This document shows positions 17,590-27,141 of a stretch of 64,000 nucleotides of DNA, piece by piece (positions within the stretch are counted from its first letter, which is position 1; each line of letters starts with the position of its first letter). A program made the position numbers and the translations under genes. This DNA comes from Ignavibacteriales bacterium (GTDB taxonomy: Bacteria; Bacteroidota; Ignavibacteria; Ignavibacteriales; Melioribacteraceae). The notes beneath the pieces were generated by a model. That model was not told the DNA's origin and did no database searches. It saw nothing but the letters and a program-made list of their open reading frames with translations. Location of the stretch: positions 186,001 through 250,000 of the forward strand of contig JAPLFG010000001.1 in the NCBI GenBank assembly GCA_026390795.1. The letters run 5' to 3'.

Positions 17590-20430
17590 TTAATGCGCAT
17601 CCAACCAATTCTCGCCAACACCGGTTTCCGCAACGACTGGAACATTCAATGGAAGTGCATTTTCCATCATCTCTTTGATCATTGGCTGCAGATCATCAAT
17701 TTCATCTTTGTGGGCATCAAAAACCAATTCATCATGAACTTGCAATACCATTTTTGTTTTGGCTTTTCGCTTCTCCAGTTCCGAATAAATTTTTATCATC
17801 GCAATCTTAATCATATCCGCGGCAGTCCCTTGTATCGGCATGTTGATGGCAACACGCGCTTCAAATTGTTGAACCACACGGTTCTTACTATTAATATTCT
17901 TTAAATATCTTCTTCTTCCGTAAATAGTTTCGGCATACTCTTTCTTTTTGGCACTTGCAACGCAATCATCCATAAATTTGCGCACACTCTTGAACGAAGT
18001 GAAATAGTCTTCAATTATTTTTTTTGCTTCACCTTGAGTAATTCCCAATCGGGATTTTAATCCAAATGGACCAAGACCATAAAGTATTCCAAAATTTACT
18101 TCTTTTGCTTTACGGCGCATATCAGGAGTAACATCCCTCGGATCAACTTTAAAAACAAGTGCGGCAGTTCTTCTATGAATATCTTCACCGTCTTTAAATG
18201 CTTTGGTAAGTGTTACATCTCCGCATATACTTGCCATTATGCGCAATTCAATTTGACTGTAATCGGCTGAAAGTATAAGATAGTCTTTATCGCGCGGAAC
18301 GAATGCTTTCCGGATTTCTTTACCAAGTTCCGTTCGAATTGGAATATTCTGAAGATTCGGATCGTTGCTTGATAGACGTCCCGTTGACACTGCAGCTTGA
18401 TTATATGATGTGTGCAATCTGCCGGAAGAAGGATGTATTAGCAGCGGCAGCGAATCGGCATAAGTAGATTTTAGTTTTGAAACTTGTCTGTAGTCAGATA
18501 TCACATCAATAATAGGATGCATACCTTTTAACAATTCAAGTGTTTTTGCATCAGTCGAAAATCCGGTTTTGGTTTTTGAAGGAGGAACAAGTTTCAATTT
18601 TTCATAAAGAATTTTCTGTAACTGCTGAGTAGAATTAATATTAAAATTCTCGCCGGCATGTTTAATAATCTCAGTTGAATAGTCGTCAAGTTTATTTTGT
18701 AAAAAATTACTGAATACTTTTAAACTTTTCGTATCGATTTTAATTCCAGTGCGCTCCATATCTTCAAGAACAGGCGCTAGTGGAAACTCAATTTCGTAGG
18801 CAATTTTTTCAAGGTTTTCCTTTTTTAATTCCTTCCGGAGTAATTCATAAAGTCTGAATGTTATATCTGCATCTTCGCCGGAATAATCGGAAAGTAAATT
18901 TGGATCAACATCAAAAATTTTTTTTGGTTCTTTTTTCGCACCAATCAATTCAGTAAGCGGAATTGGGCTATAGCCTAAATATTTTTTTGATAATTCATCC
19001 ATACCGTGTTTTTCGTCGGCATCTATTACATAACTCGCAAGCATTGTATCGAAATAAAAATTATTCACGTCAATTCCGATATGCCTCATCACACCGATAT
19101 CAAATTTTCCGTTCTGGCAGACTTTTTTTATTTTTTTATTTTCAAATACCGGTTTGAAAATTTTTACGAAATCGTCCATCGGCAAACGGTCGCTAAGATC
19201 AGACTCAAAAAATGAAGTTGAGAGTGTAGCTGGGTTAGTCGCAACAAAAAATGCCTCTTTCGGTTTCATCGCAAATGCGCAGCCTGCAAGATTTAAGCTA
19301 AGTGTGTCCAGTCCATCTGTCTCAGTATCGAAAACAAATAACTCACATTCGGAAAGTTTTTGCGATAGCCCCTTGGCTTCTTTGAACGATAAGATCAGTT
19401 TGTATTTAACCTTGTTCTTTTCAAATACTCCCATTTCAGTACTTATTTGTTCTGTTTCATTTTTAGGAGTGGTCGGTTCTTCAATCTTCTCTTGCGGTTT
19501 TTCAATTTCTGATTCGATAAAAAGTTTTTTCAACTTATTGGAGAATTGTTTGAATTCAAGATCAGCAAAAATTTTAAACAATTTTTCTAAATCGGGATTG
19601 TGAAACTTCGCCTCATCAAAATTCATGTGGAATGGTGTATCGGTTTTAATTGTTGCTAATTCTTTTGAAAGGAAAGCATTCTCTTTATTCTCTGTTAATT
19701 TATTTACAATTCCAGCTTTATCAATATTATCAAGGTTCTTATAAATATTTTCTAGTGATTTAAATTTCTGAATAAGAGGCACTGCAGTCTTGGGTCCAAT
19801 TCCTGCAACTCCCGGAATGTCATCGCTTGAATCTCCAACCAAGGCTAAATAATCAATCATCTGAATTGGATCGAATCCCATTTCTTCACGGACTTTATCT
19901 TCATCTAAAATCACGATCTCATCTGTTGATTTGCCAGGTTTTACAACTCTTATATTTGGTGAAATGAGTTGTATATAATCTTTATCGGGGGTAATTGCGT
20001 AGCAGTCAAATCCTTGTTGTTCCGCTTCTTTAACAGCGGTTCCAATCAAATCATCTGCTTCGTAACCAGGCAAAATGTAGAGCGGAATATTAAATGCCTT
20101 AATGATTTCTTGAATCCTCTTTATTTGAGGAATCATGTCTTCCGGCATGGCTTGCCGTGATGATTTATAATTTTCATACCTCTCATGCCTAAAAGTTTTT
20201 TCTTTTGAATCAAAACCGACTGCAAGGTAATCCGGTTTTGTATCCTCAATGATTTTAAAAAGCTGATTGAGGAACCCGAATACTGCAGATGTTGGTTCAC
20301 CGGATGAGGATGTTAGCGGACGCGATATAAATGCGTAATAACCCTTATATGCTAACGCCATTGCATCAATAATTACAAATTTAGGGCGTAGGAGCGGATT
20401 GCTTTTGTATGATTTTTCCATCAAACTCAT
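17590..20430 (-). CDS. polA: DNA polymerase I
   Basis: A full-length 946-residue family A polymerase for gap filling and primer removal. The N-terminal 5'-3' exonuclease (about 1-310) has the metal-binding AVGFDSKEKTFRHE and GYEADDLIG. The 3'-5' exonuclease region (about 345-535) keeps FDTETDGLD, so proofreading is probably active. The polymerase domain has ADYSQIELRIMA (motif A), the O-helix RRKAKEVNFGILYGLGPFG (motif B) and LQVHDELVFDAH (motif C). It converges with the PEGA-protein gene at 17546 with 43 bases between, and is divergent from the endonuclease gene at 20515 across an 84-base shared upstream region. No promoter could be assigned there with confidence. Confidence 0.97.
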   Translation of the reverse strand: MSLMEKSYKSNPLLRPKFVIIDAMALAYKGYYAFISRPLTSSSGEPTSAVFGFLNQLFKIIEDTKPDYLAVGFDSKEKTFRHERYENYKSSRQAMPEDMIPQIKRIQEIIKAFNIPLYILPGYEADDLIGTAVKEAEQQGFDCYAITPDKDYIQLISPNIRVVKPGKSTDEIVILDEDKVREEMGFDPIQMIDYLALVGDSSDDIPGVAGIGPKTAVPLIQKFKSLENIYKNLDNIDKAGIVNKLTENKENAFLSKELATIKTDTPFHMNFDEAKFHNPDLEKLFKIFADLEFKQFSNKLKKLFIESEIEKPQEKIEEPTTPKNETEQISTEMGVFEKNKVKYKLILSFKEAKGLSQKLSECELFVFDTETDGLDTLSLNLAGCAFAMKPKEAFFVATNPATLSTSFFESDLSDRLPMDDFVKIFKPVFENKKIKKVCQNGKFDIGVMRHIGIDVNNFYFDTMLASYVIDADEKHGMDELSKKYLGYSPIPLTELIGAKKEPKKIFDVDPNLLSDYSGEDADITFRLYELLRKELKKENLEKIAYEIEFPLAPVLEDMERTGIKIDTKSLKVFSNFLQNKLDDYSTEIIKHAGENFNINSTQQLQKILYEKLKLVPPSKTKTGFSTDAKTLELLKGMHPIIDVISDYRQVSKLKSTYADSLPLLIHPSSGRLHTSYNQAAVSTGRLSSNDPNLQNIPIRTELGKEIRKAFVPRDKDYLILSADYSQIELRIMASICGDVTLTKAFKDGEDIHRRTAALVFKVDPRDVTPDMRRKAKEVNFGILYGLGPFGLKSRLGITQGEAKKIIEDYFTSFKSVRKFMDDCVASAKKKEYAETIYGRRRYLKNINSKNRVVQQFEARVAINMPIQGTAADMIKIAMIKIYSELEKRKAKTKMVLQVHDELVFDAHKDEIDDLQPMIKEMMENALPLNVPVVAETGVGENWLDAH

Positions 20431-20514
20431 CTTATCTCGTTAGTTTATTTTAATTATATTTTCAGGTGAGAATATAAATAGATTCATACAACAACTACAA
20501 AACTAGAGGAACAA

Positions 20515-21540
20515 ATGATTCGCCGAATAGTCTTCATTTTGGTATTGCTTATCTCTTTGACAGTGAACGGTCAAATTGTAAAAAAAGATTCGTTTTATGT
20601 TGCAAACTGGAATCTAGAAAATCTTTATGATACGGAAGATGATACACTTAAAAATGATGAAGAATTTCTGCCCGGGTCAGATAAACGCTGGAACAATGAA
20701 AGATATGATCATAAAATTAATAACATTACTAGAGTTCTAAATTATATGAATCACGGATGCGGTCCGGATATTATAGCTATGGAAGAAGTCGAAAATATAA
20801 ATGTTGTTAAAAAGTTGATCTATAATATGAGAGACCACGATTACATTGTTGCTCATCGAGATTCTCCCGATAGAAGAGGAATAGATGTTGCATTGATGTA
20901 TGATAGAAATGTATTCAAAATTGATAGTCTCGCGGCTCTTCATGTTGAACTGCCTAACGGCAACCCTACACGCGATATTCTTCATGTTGTATTAATTCAT
21001 AAAAAGGATAAAGAAAAATTTCATATTTATGTAAATCACTGGCCTTCAAGAACTGGAGGTGTAGAGAAATCCAATATTAACCGCCTTGCTGCCGCAAGTG
21101 TACTGAAAAAAAGTTTAGATACTCTTGCCCAAACATCTCCGAAAAGTAAAGTGATCATATTAGGGGATTTTAACGATGAACCGAATAATGAGTCGGTAGA
21201 GAAAATATTGGGGGCAGAAGATTTTGACTGCAAAAAACAATCTAAAAATGCTTTTCTAAATCTTGCCTATAAAAAATTTTCGAATGAGGAAGGCTCATAT
21301 TTATACAAAGGTAAATTTGATATGATTGACCAGATAATTATTTCATCTACATTGATAGACGGAAAAAAATTTAAATACGATTGTAATTCATTTGAAATTA
21401 TTAAACCGCCGTTTATTGTCTTTGAAGAAGGGAATCGAAAGGGCGGGGCAATTCCAACTTATGAAGGGAACAAATATATTGGCGGTTACAGCGATCATTT
21501 TCCTATAGGCGCTAAATTTATTTATAGAAAGAATAAATGA
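20515..21540 (+). CDS. Exported endonuclease/exonuclease/phosphatase family protein
   Basis: A 341-residue protein with an N-terminal signal peptide (IVFILVLLISLTVNGQ), so it is periplasmic or secreted. The EEP fold is marked by ANWNLENLYD, AMEEVEN (metal-binding Glu), RRGIDVALMYD, VNHWPSRTGG (catalytic His region), ILGDFNDEPN and the terminal GYSDHFPIG with the catalytic Asp-His pair. All catalytic positions look intact. The family includes nucleases and phosphodiesterases, so the substrate is not certain; extracellular DNA degradation is one possibility. The Shine-Dalgarno AGAGGA sits 6 bases before the ATG. The stop overlaps the next ATG by 4 bases. Confidence 0.85.
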   Translation: MIRRIVFILVLLISLTVNGQIVKKDSFYVANWNLENLYDTEDDTLKNDEEFLPGSDKRWNNERYDHKINNITRVLNYMNHGCGPDIIAMEEVENINVVKKLIYNMRDHDYIVAHRDSPDRRGIDVALMYDRNVFKIDSLAALHVELPNGNPTRDILHVVLIHKKDKEKFHIYVNHWPSRTGGVEKSNINRLAAASVLKKSLDTLAQTSPKSKVIILGDFNDEPNNESVEKILGAEDFDCKKQSKNAFLNLAYKKFSNEEGSYLYKGKFDMIDQIIISSTLIDGKKFKYDCNSFEIIKPPFIVFEEGNRKGGAIPTYEGNKYIGGYSDHFPIGAKFIYRKNK

Positions 21541-22226
21541 AAACTGAAAAAATATTTTTATTATTTGGTTCAACCGGGGATCTTGGAAAAGTTGCTGTAG
21601 AATATTTCTTAAATCAAGATTATGATTATTGTTATTTCTTTGCCCGCCGTCAATACAAATTGGGAAATGCAAAAAATAATTTTGTAATTATAAACGCAGA
21701 TGATTTTACTAATGAAGAGAATGTTATTGATGCTTTTTCCAAAGTTCGAAAAGATAGTAACGCCACTTATTTTTTGTTTAATACAATCGGAGGTTTTACA
21801 GGAGGGAATGCAATTTCTGAAACTATCTATAACGATTTCTTAAAAATGATCAATATAAATCTTGGAACGTCATTCTTAATTGCCAAGCATTTCACAAAAT
21901 TGGTGTATGGAACAAAAGGCGGATCAATCTGTTTTACGAGTGCTCTTTCGAGTCTAAAACCGGAAGCTAATAAAGCAGCATATAACATTTCCAAGAATGG
22001 GTTAAATATGCTTGTTAAATCACTTGCTCTTGAGTGCTCAAACATTGGTCTTAGCGCTAATGCAGTAGCTCCATTCATTATTGATACTAAATCGAACCGT
22101 GAATGGGTAAAAGATATTACACAATTAGTTAGCCCAGTTGATATATGCAGCGTTGTGAACTCATTATTCGAAAATTACAAAGTGTCATCCGGAAATATTG
22201 TTGAATTGCCATTTTCCCTACGATAA
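21537..22226 (+). CDS. Short-chain dehydrogenase/reductase family protein
   Basis: A 229-residue Rossmann-fold protein. The nucleotide-binding loop is GSTGDLG, a variant of TGxxxGxG. Later SDR marks are NTIGGF (in place of NAG), the catalytic Ser in CFTSALSS, and the YNISK form of the YxxxK motif at AAYNISKNGL, so catalysis is plausible. The substrate cannot be told. It is coupled to the preceding nuclease gene by an ATGA overlap, though no functional link between the two is obvious. A 64-base gap follows before yqeY. Confidence 0.82.
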   Translation: MKTEKIFLLFGSTGDLGKVAVEYFLNQDYDYCYFFARRQYKLGNAKNNFVIINADDFTNEENVIDAFSKVRKDSNATYFLFNTIGGFTGGNAISETIYNDFLKMININLGTSFLIAKHFTKLVYGTKGGSICFTSALSSLKPEANKAAYNISKNGLNMLVKSLALECSNIGLSANAVAPFIIDTKSNREWVKDITQLVSPVDICSVVNSLFENYKVSSGNIVELPFSLR

Positions 22227-22290
22227 AAATTTATGGATCTAATTAGTTATTTTGGCGCAAGTAAAAACACGATTTAATAGTGGAGGAATT

Positions 22291-22743
22291 ATGAACTTAA
22301 CTGAAAAGATAAATCAAGATATGAAGCAAGCGATGAAATCGGGTGATAAAATACGGCTCGAAACGATCCGATCAATACGCGCACTAATATTAGAATTTGA
22401 AAAAAGCGGTTCGGGAAAAGAACTTACACCGGAAGAAGAGATTAAAATGCTTACAACCGCCGCAAAGAAAAGAAAAGAATCGATTGAACAATTCCGTAAC
22501 GGTGGAAGAAATGAATTGGCTGAAAAAGAGGAAGCCGAGTTGAAAATAATTGAAGAGTATTTACCCAAACAACTTTCCTTGGAAGAGATCCTAACTGAGG
22601 TAAAAAAAATTGCCGTAGAAGTTGGGGCTAAAACAAAAGAAGATTTTCCAAAACTGATGCCTGTTGCCGCAAAATTACTAAAGGGAAAAGCTGATGGGAA
22701 AGTCGTGAAGGAAATCGTCGAAAAAGTCTTGAGCGGTAATTGA
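22291..22743 (+). CDS. GatB/YqeY domain protein
   Basis: A 150-residue helical protein of the YqeY family, related to the tail domain of the GatB subunit of the tRNA amidotransferase. Visible marks: the charged N-terminal helices (RLETIRSIRALI), AAKKRKESIEQF and EEYLPKQLS. The start is the ATG at 22291 with the strong Shine-Dalgarno TGGAGG; a longer frame from 22252 passes through that site and is unlikely. Exact function is not established for the family; binding of tRNA or a translation partner is generally suspected. It is coupled to cvpA by a TTGA overlap. Confidence 0.88.
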   Translation: MNLTEKINQDMKQAMKSGDKIRLETIRSIRALILEFEKSGSGKELTPEEEIKMLTTAAKKRKESIEQFRNGGRNELAEKEEAELKIIEEYLPKQLSLEEILTEVKKIAVEVGAKTKEDFPKLMPVAAKLLKGKADGKVVKEIVEKVLSGN

Positions 22744-23294
22744 ACTATCTCGATTACATAATCTTTATTGTCATCATCATCGGCTTTCTGCTGGGATTCA
22801 AAGATGGGTTGGTTAGAAAAATAATCGGTCTTATCGGTCTAATACTTGGAGTATTCCTGGCATTCCAATTCTCTCACAAAGTCGGCAAATTATTAATACC
22901 TTTTTTTAATAATGATGAGTACTTATCAAGTGTCATTGCCGGTATAACAATATTTTTGGTAATAATTTTAATTGCCTCATTACTAAAGCGAGTAATTCAC
23001 CCATTTGATAAAGTAAACCGGTTTCTTAACCAATTCCTCGGCGGTGTAATCGGCGTAGTCCAAATTTCTTTTTTTCTTAGTGCCTTATTCCTGTTCTTAA
23101 ATATTTTCAGTTTTCCAAATAGCACACAAAGAGAAAATTCTTGGAGCTACAATTTTGTTTTGAATCTTATTCCCAAATCAATTGATATAGTAATCGGGAA
23201 AAATGTAAATGCATCAGATTATTTAAAAAAATATATTGAAAAGAAAGATGAAGACTCTAATTCGCAAATTGACTCACTTCAGATAAAAAAATGA
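22740..23294 (+). CDS. CvpA family membrane protein
   Basis: A 184-residue inner-membrane protein with four hydrophobic segments at about 3-20, 25-43, 62-83 and 100-122 and a charged C-terminal tail. The opening NYLDYIIFIVIIIGFLLGFK followed by RKIIGLIGLI is the CvpA (colicin V production) signature. Members are linked to envelope stability and, in some bacteria, to bile-salt tolerance; the molecular role is unclear. It starts at TTG within a TTGA overlap with yqeY and ends in an ATGA overlap with mutS2; a cvpA-mutS2 neighbourhood is common in bacteria. Confidence 0.85.
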   Translation: MNYLDYIIFIVIIIGFLLGFKDGLVRKIIGLIGLILGVFLAFQFSHKVGKLLIPFFNNDEYLSSVIAGITIFLVIILIASLLKRVIHPFDKVNRFLNQFLGGVIGVVQISFFLSALFLFLNIFSFPNSTQRENSWSYNFVLNLIPKSIDIVIGKNVNASDYLKKYIEKKDEDSNSQIDSLQIKK

Positions 23295-25639
23295 TCATTC
23301 AAGAGATACTCGAAAAATTAGAATACAAAAAAGTTATTGCCTTAATTGCCAAATATTGTATCACCGAGAATGGTAAAAATGTTGTAAATAGTTTACAACC
23401 GCTGACTGATATTGATCTTTTAAAAATAAACTGCAGCCGGGTCAATGAAGCTAAAGAAATTCTAATTAAAAATGATGTTCCCCCGATTGAATACCTGCCG
23501 GATTTAAACGAAGTCATTTCCCGGAGTAGAATTGAAGGAACAGTTCTTCAGGCGAAACAAATTATTGATATCCTTAAACTTGCCGAAGTATCGCGTAAAC
23601 TTTTTCAATTTTTGAAACCTAAAGACGGCGGACACACTTTCCTGCATGAGTTAACTGAAAAACTCTTTGTTGATAAAGTATTCGAGCACTTCATTGGAAA
23701 AGTCTTTACAGAGAATGGTGAAATACGTGACGATGCGAGTCCAAAACTCCGTGAAATCAGAATTGAAATTCGAGACAAAGAAACGTCGCTCCGTAAACAA
23801 GTACAAAAACTTTTAAAGCAATTGAGCGATTCTTATCTTGTCCAGGAAGAATATATAACTCAACGCGACGGAAGAATTGTTCTTCCCGTGAAAGCGGAAC
23901 ATAAACGCCACGTAAGAGGATTCGTCCATTCAGAATCGTCTACGGGGCAGACTGTTTATATTGAGCCTGAAGAGACCCTTGAACTTAATAATGAGATCCT
24001 TTCACTCAGCTTTGCGGAGAAACGGGAAATAGAAAAAATATTAAGAGGATTGACCGAGCGGATCGGTTTAGTAAATTCAGAATTGAAAAATTCTCTTGCT
24101 GCAGTTGCTGAAATTGATTCCATCTTTGCGCGTGGTAAATACTCAATTGAAATAATCGGTTCTCACCCTGCTTTTGATCAGGAAAAGCCATTTAAATTAA
24201 TTGATGCACGACATCCATTACTTATCAAACGGATTGGTTATTCGAAAACAGTGCCGATGGATTTGGAAATGGATAATATAAATATCGTTCTTATCACCGG
24301 ACCAAATGCCGGCGGCAAAACTGTTACTTTGAAAACAACCGGGTTGTTGGTTATTCTTGCTCTGGCGGGTATCCCAATTCCGGCACATCCCGATTCAAAT
24401 TTTCTCGTGTTCGAAAAAGTATTGGTTGATATCGGTGACGCGCAATCAATTGAAGACGATCTGAGTACATTTAGTTCACATCTGAAAAACATAAAACATA
24501 TTATTGATGAAGCCGATGAAAAAACTCTAGTGGTTCTTGATGAAATTGGAACGGGTACAGATCCGGCGGAGGGTGCGGCAATTGCATCCGGAATGCTTAT
24601 TACTCTTCGTGATAAAGGTGCCAAAGTTCTTGCAACAACTCACCACGGTAGTTTAAAACTAATTGCAAACCAGCTTGAGAAATTTCAAAACGCTTCTATG
24701 GAATTTGATACAGAACATCTTCAGCCGACTTACAAATTTAATCAAGGTACGCCAGGCTCAAGTTATGCTTTTGAGGTTGCTAATAGAATCGGTTTCGATG
24801 AGGAATTTATAACTCTAGCAAAGGAATATCTGGATACTGATAAAACGAAGATCGAAGATTTTCTAGTTTCTTTGGAAAAGAAATCCCAGCGTCTAAAAGA
24901 ACAACTTAACAAGTTGGAACGTGAAAATTCCCGGTTAAAAGGTTTGACAAATCTTTATCATGGTAAGATTGAACAACTGGAAATTCAAAAGAAAGAAATT
25001 TTAGCCGATACGAAAGAAAAAGCAGAAACATATCTGAGTGATGTAAATAAGAAAGTTGAAAATGCGATTAAAAAAATCCGGGAGTCTCAGGCAGATAAGT
25101 TAGTTGTCAAAGAGGAGAAAAAGAAAATTGAAGAGATAAAAAATGAAAGTCAGGTCGTTTTCAAAAAAGAAAAAAAATCTGTTTCCGAAAAAAGTGAATT
25201 AAAAGTAGGGGATTATGTAAAAATAAAAGAAACTGATTCTATTGGTGTTATTGAAGAAATTGATAAGCAGAAAAATAAAGCTGTGCTAAGTGTCGGTACC
25301 CTAAAAATGAAAACAAAATATTCCGATTTACTGCCTTCAAAAAAATCGGAAATTGAAAAACCTTCGGCAAAATCATTTACTCTTGATCAAAGTGAAATCA
25401 GTTACCGCTTAGATTTACGCGGTCAAAGAGCAGACGAAGCGGAATTTGAAATCATTAAATTTATAGATAACGCTTATATGGCCGGTGTTGATCGTGTGGA
25501 AATTCTACATGGAAAAGGGACCGGTGCACTAAAACAACTTGTACATGGATTGCTCAGAAACAACGGTTCAGTAAAAAATTACTATTTTGCAAATATCGAA
25601 TACGGCGGAGAAGGAATTACCGTCGTTGAATTAAAGTAG
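23291..25639 (+). CDS. mutS2: Endonuclease MutS2
   Basis: A 782-residue MutS-related ATPase. The Walker A loop is GPNAGGKT at residues 337-344, Walker B is LVVLDEIGTGTDPAEGAA, and the LSTFSSHL stretch is the signature loop. A long coiled-coil region (about 510-630) is followed by a KOW-like segment and a C-terminal Smr nuclease domain (about 705-782) with LDLRGQRADEAE and HGKGTGAL. The N-terminal mismatch-recognition domain of MutS1 is absent, as expected for MutS2. The protein suppresses recombination intermediates and, in some bacteria, acts on collided ribosomes. ATGA overlap with cvpA; five bases to the biotin carboxylase. Confidence 0.95.
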   Translation: MIIQEILEKLEYKKVIALIAKYCITENGKNVVNSLQPLTDIDLLKINCSRVNEAKEILIKNDVPPIEYLPDLNEVISRSRIEGTVLQAKQIIDILKLAEVSRKLFQFLKPKDGGHTFLHELTEKLFVDKVFEHFIGKVFTENGEIRDDASPKLREIRIEIRDKETSLRKQVQKLLKQLSDSYLVQEEYITQRDGRIVLPVKAEHKRHVRGFVHSESSTGQTVYIEPEETLELNNEILSLSFAEKREIEKILRGLTERIGLVNSELKNSLAAVAEIDSIFARGKYSIEIIGSHPAFDQEKPFKLIDARHPLLIKRIGYSKTVPMDLEMDNINIVLITGPNAGGKTVTLKTTGLLVILALAGIPIPAHPDSNFLVFEKVLVDIGDAQSIEDDLSTFSSHLKNIKHIIDEADEKTLVVLDEIGTGTDPAEGAAIASGMLITLRDKGAKVLATTHHGSLKLIANQLEKFQNASMEFDTEHLQPTYKFNQGTPGSSYAFEVANRIGFDEEFITLAKEYLDTDKTKIEDFLVSLEKKSQRLKEQLNKLERENSRLKGLTNLYHGKIEQLEIQKKEILADTKEKAETYLSDVNKKVENAIKKIRESQADKLVVKEEKKKIEEIKNESQVVFKKEKKSVSEKSELKVGDYVKIKETDSIGVIEEIDKQKNKAVLSVGTLKMKTKYSDLLPSKKSEIEKPSAKSFTLDQSEISYRLDLRGQRADEAEFEIIKFIDNAYMAGVDRVEILHGKGTGALKQLVHGLLRNNGSVKNYYFANIEYGGEGITVVELK

Positions 25640-25644
25640 GATGA

Positions 25645-27141
25645 ATGATAAAAAAAATTTTAATAGCAAACCGCGGTGAAATTGCTCACAGAATAATTAA
25701 AGCATGCCGCGAGTTGGGGATAACCTCGGTAGCAATTTATTCTGAGGCAGACAAAAATGCACTTCATGTTAGAAGAGCGGACGAGGCATACTTAATCGGT
25801 CCTTCTCCCGCAAATGAATCATATCTCAACAAAGAAAAAATTATAAAACTTGCAAAAGAAATTGGAGCAGATGCTATTCATCCCGGTTACGGATTTATAT
25901 CAGAAAATCCGGAATTTATCCGAATGGTTGAACAGTCCGGAATTATTTTCATAGGACCATCTTCAAAATCTGTTGAGATGATGGGAGAAAAAACCTCCGC
26001 TAGAAGATTGATGAAACTTAATAACGTTCCAATTGTACCCGGAACGACTGAACCGATAAAAAATATTAATGATGGGAAAAAAATATCAGCGGAAATTGGT
26101 TACCCGGTAATGTTAAAAGCAGCGGCAGGCGGCGGCGGTAAAGGAATGCGTAAGATTGACCGCGAGGAAGATTTTGAGGAATCTTACAACCGGGCAAAGA
26201 ATGAGGCTCTTAAAGCATTCGGCAATGACTATGTTTATATCGAAAAATTTATTGAGCATCCAAAACATATTGAAGTTCAGATATTAGCAGACAAGTTTGG
26301 TAATTACATTCATTTATTCGAAAGAGAATGCTCGGTGCAGCGCCGGCATCAAAAAGTAATTGAGGAAGCACCGTCCATTGCAGTAGATGGACAGACACGT
26401 GAAAAAATTACTCAAGCTGCGGTGAAAGCAGCTAAAGCATGTAATTATTACAATGCCGGAACTATAGAATTTTTAATGGATAAGAATAAAAATTTTTATT
26501 TCCTCGAAATGAATACAAGACTCCAGGTTGAACATCCTGTTACCGAGATGATCACCGGCATTGATCTGGTTAAACAGCAGATTAAAATTGCCAATGGAGA
26601 GAAGCTTACTCTAAAACAAGAGGACTTGAAAATTCACGGGCACGCAATAGAATGTAGGATTTATGCCGAAGATGTTGATAATAATTTTGCACCATCAACT
26701 GGAAAAATAATTCATCACAGGCTTACTTCAGGTCCGGGAATTAGAATTGACCGCGGTATTGATGTTCTCAGCGAAGTGCCGATTTATTACGATCCAATGC
26801 TTTCGAAAGTTATTGCTTGGGGAATTGATAGAGAAGAAGCACTGGCAAGAATGAAACGTGCTCTGGGTGAATATCAAATTAGCGGTGTGATCACAAATAT
26901 TCCGGCATTCAATTGGGTTCTAAAACAAAAAACTTTTCTCGACGGAACATTCGATATTAATTTTCTTGAAAATGAATTTATGCCCTTGGTTCCGGACAAA
27001 TGGAAAGATGAATCATCAAAGGATTATGAAGAAATTGCCGCAATACTTGGGGCGCTCCTTAAACAAAGAGAAATTCAGAATACTCTTTCTAATAATAATA
27101 TTTCCGACAACAATTCATGGCGATCGCAATTATATGAATGA
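25645..27141 (+). CDS. accC: Biotin carboxylase subunit of an acyl-CoA or pyruvate carboxylase
   Basis: An ATP-grasp enzyme of 498 residues that carboxylates the biotin of a carrier protein with bicarbonate. It has ILIANRGEIA, HPGYGFISENPEF, the Gly-rich ATP loop AAAGGGGKGM, ECSVQRRHQK, FLEMNTRLQVEHPVTEMITG and the C-terminal PIYYDPMLSKV. It is about 50 residues longer than E. coli AccC; the C-terminal extension ending in SWRSQLYE resembles the linker of fused propionyl-/acyl-CoA carboxylase alpha chains. The carrier protein gene overlaps by 8 bases. No carboxyltransferase is nearby, so whether the complex makes malonyl-CoA, methylmalonyl-CoA or oxaloacetate cannot be decided here. Confidence 0.9.
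   Translation: MIKKILIANRGEIAHRIIKACRELGITSVAIYSEADKNALHVRRADEAYLIGPSPANESYLNKEKIIKLAKEIGADAIHPGYGFISENPEFIRMVEQSGIIFIGPSSKSVEMMGEKTSARRLMKLNNVPIVPGTTEPIKNINDGKKISAEIGYPVMLKAAAGGGGKGMRKIDREEDFEESYNRAKNEALKAFGNDYVYIEKFIEHPKHIEVQILADKFGNYIHLFERECSVQRRHQKVIEEAPSIAVDGQTREKITQAAVKAAKACNYYNAGTIEFLMDKNKNFYFLEMNTRLQVEHPVTEMITGIDLVKQQIKIANGEKLTLKQEDLKIHGHAIECRIYAEDVDNNFAPSTGKIIHHRLTSGPGIRIDRGIDVLSEVPIYYDPMLSKVIAWGIDREEALARMKRALGEYQISGVITNIPAFNWVLKQKTFLDGTFDINFLENEFMPLVPDKWKDESSKDYEEIAAILGALLKQREIQNTLSNNNISDNNSWRSQLYE

Noticed and set aside
17587-20160. Several open frames of 60-150 codons on the plus strand across this region
   Set aside because: They lie antisense to polA, whose minus-strand frame is complete with all domain motifs; they carry no family features and are shadows.
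27134-27141. Frameshift between biotin carboxylase and its carrier protein
   Set aside because: Both proteins have complete domains, and separate coupled genes for these two subunits are common in the FCB group.
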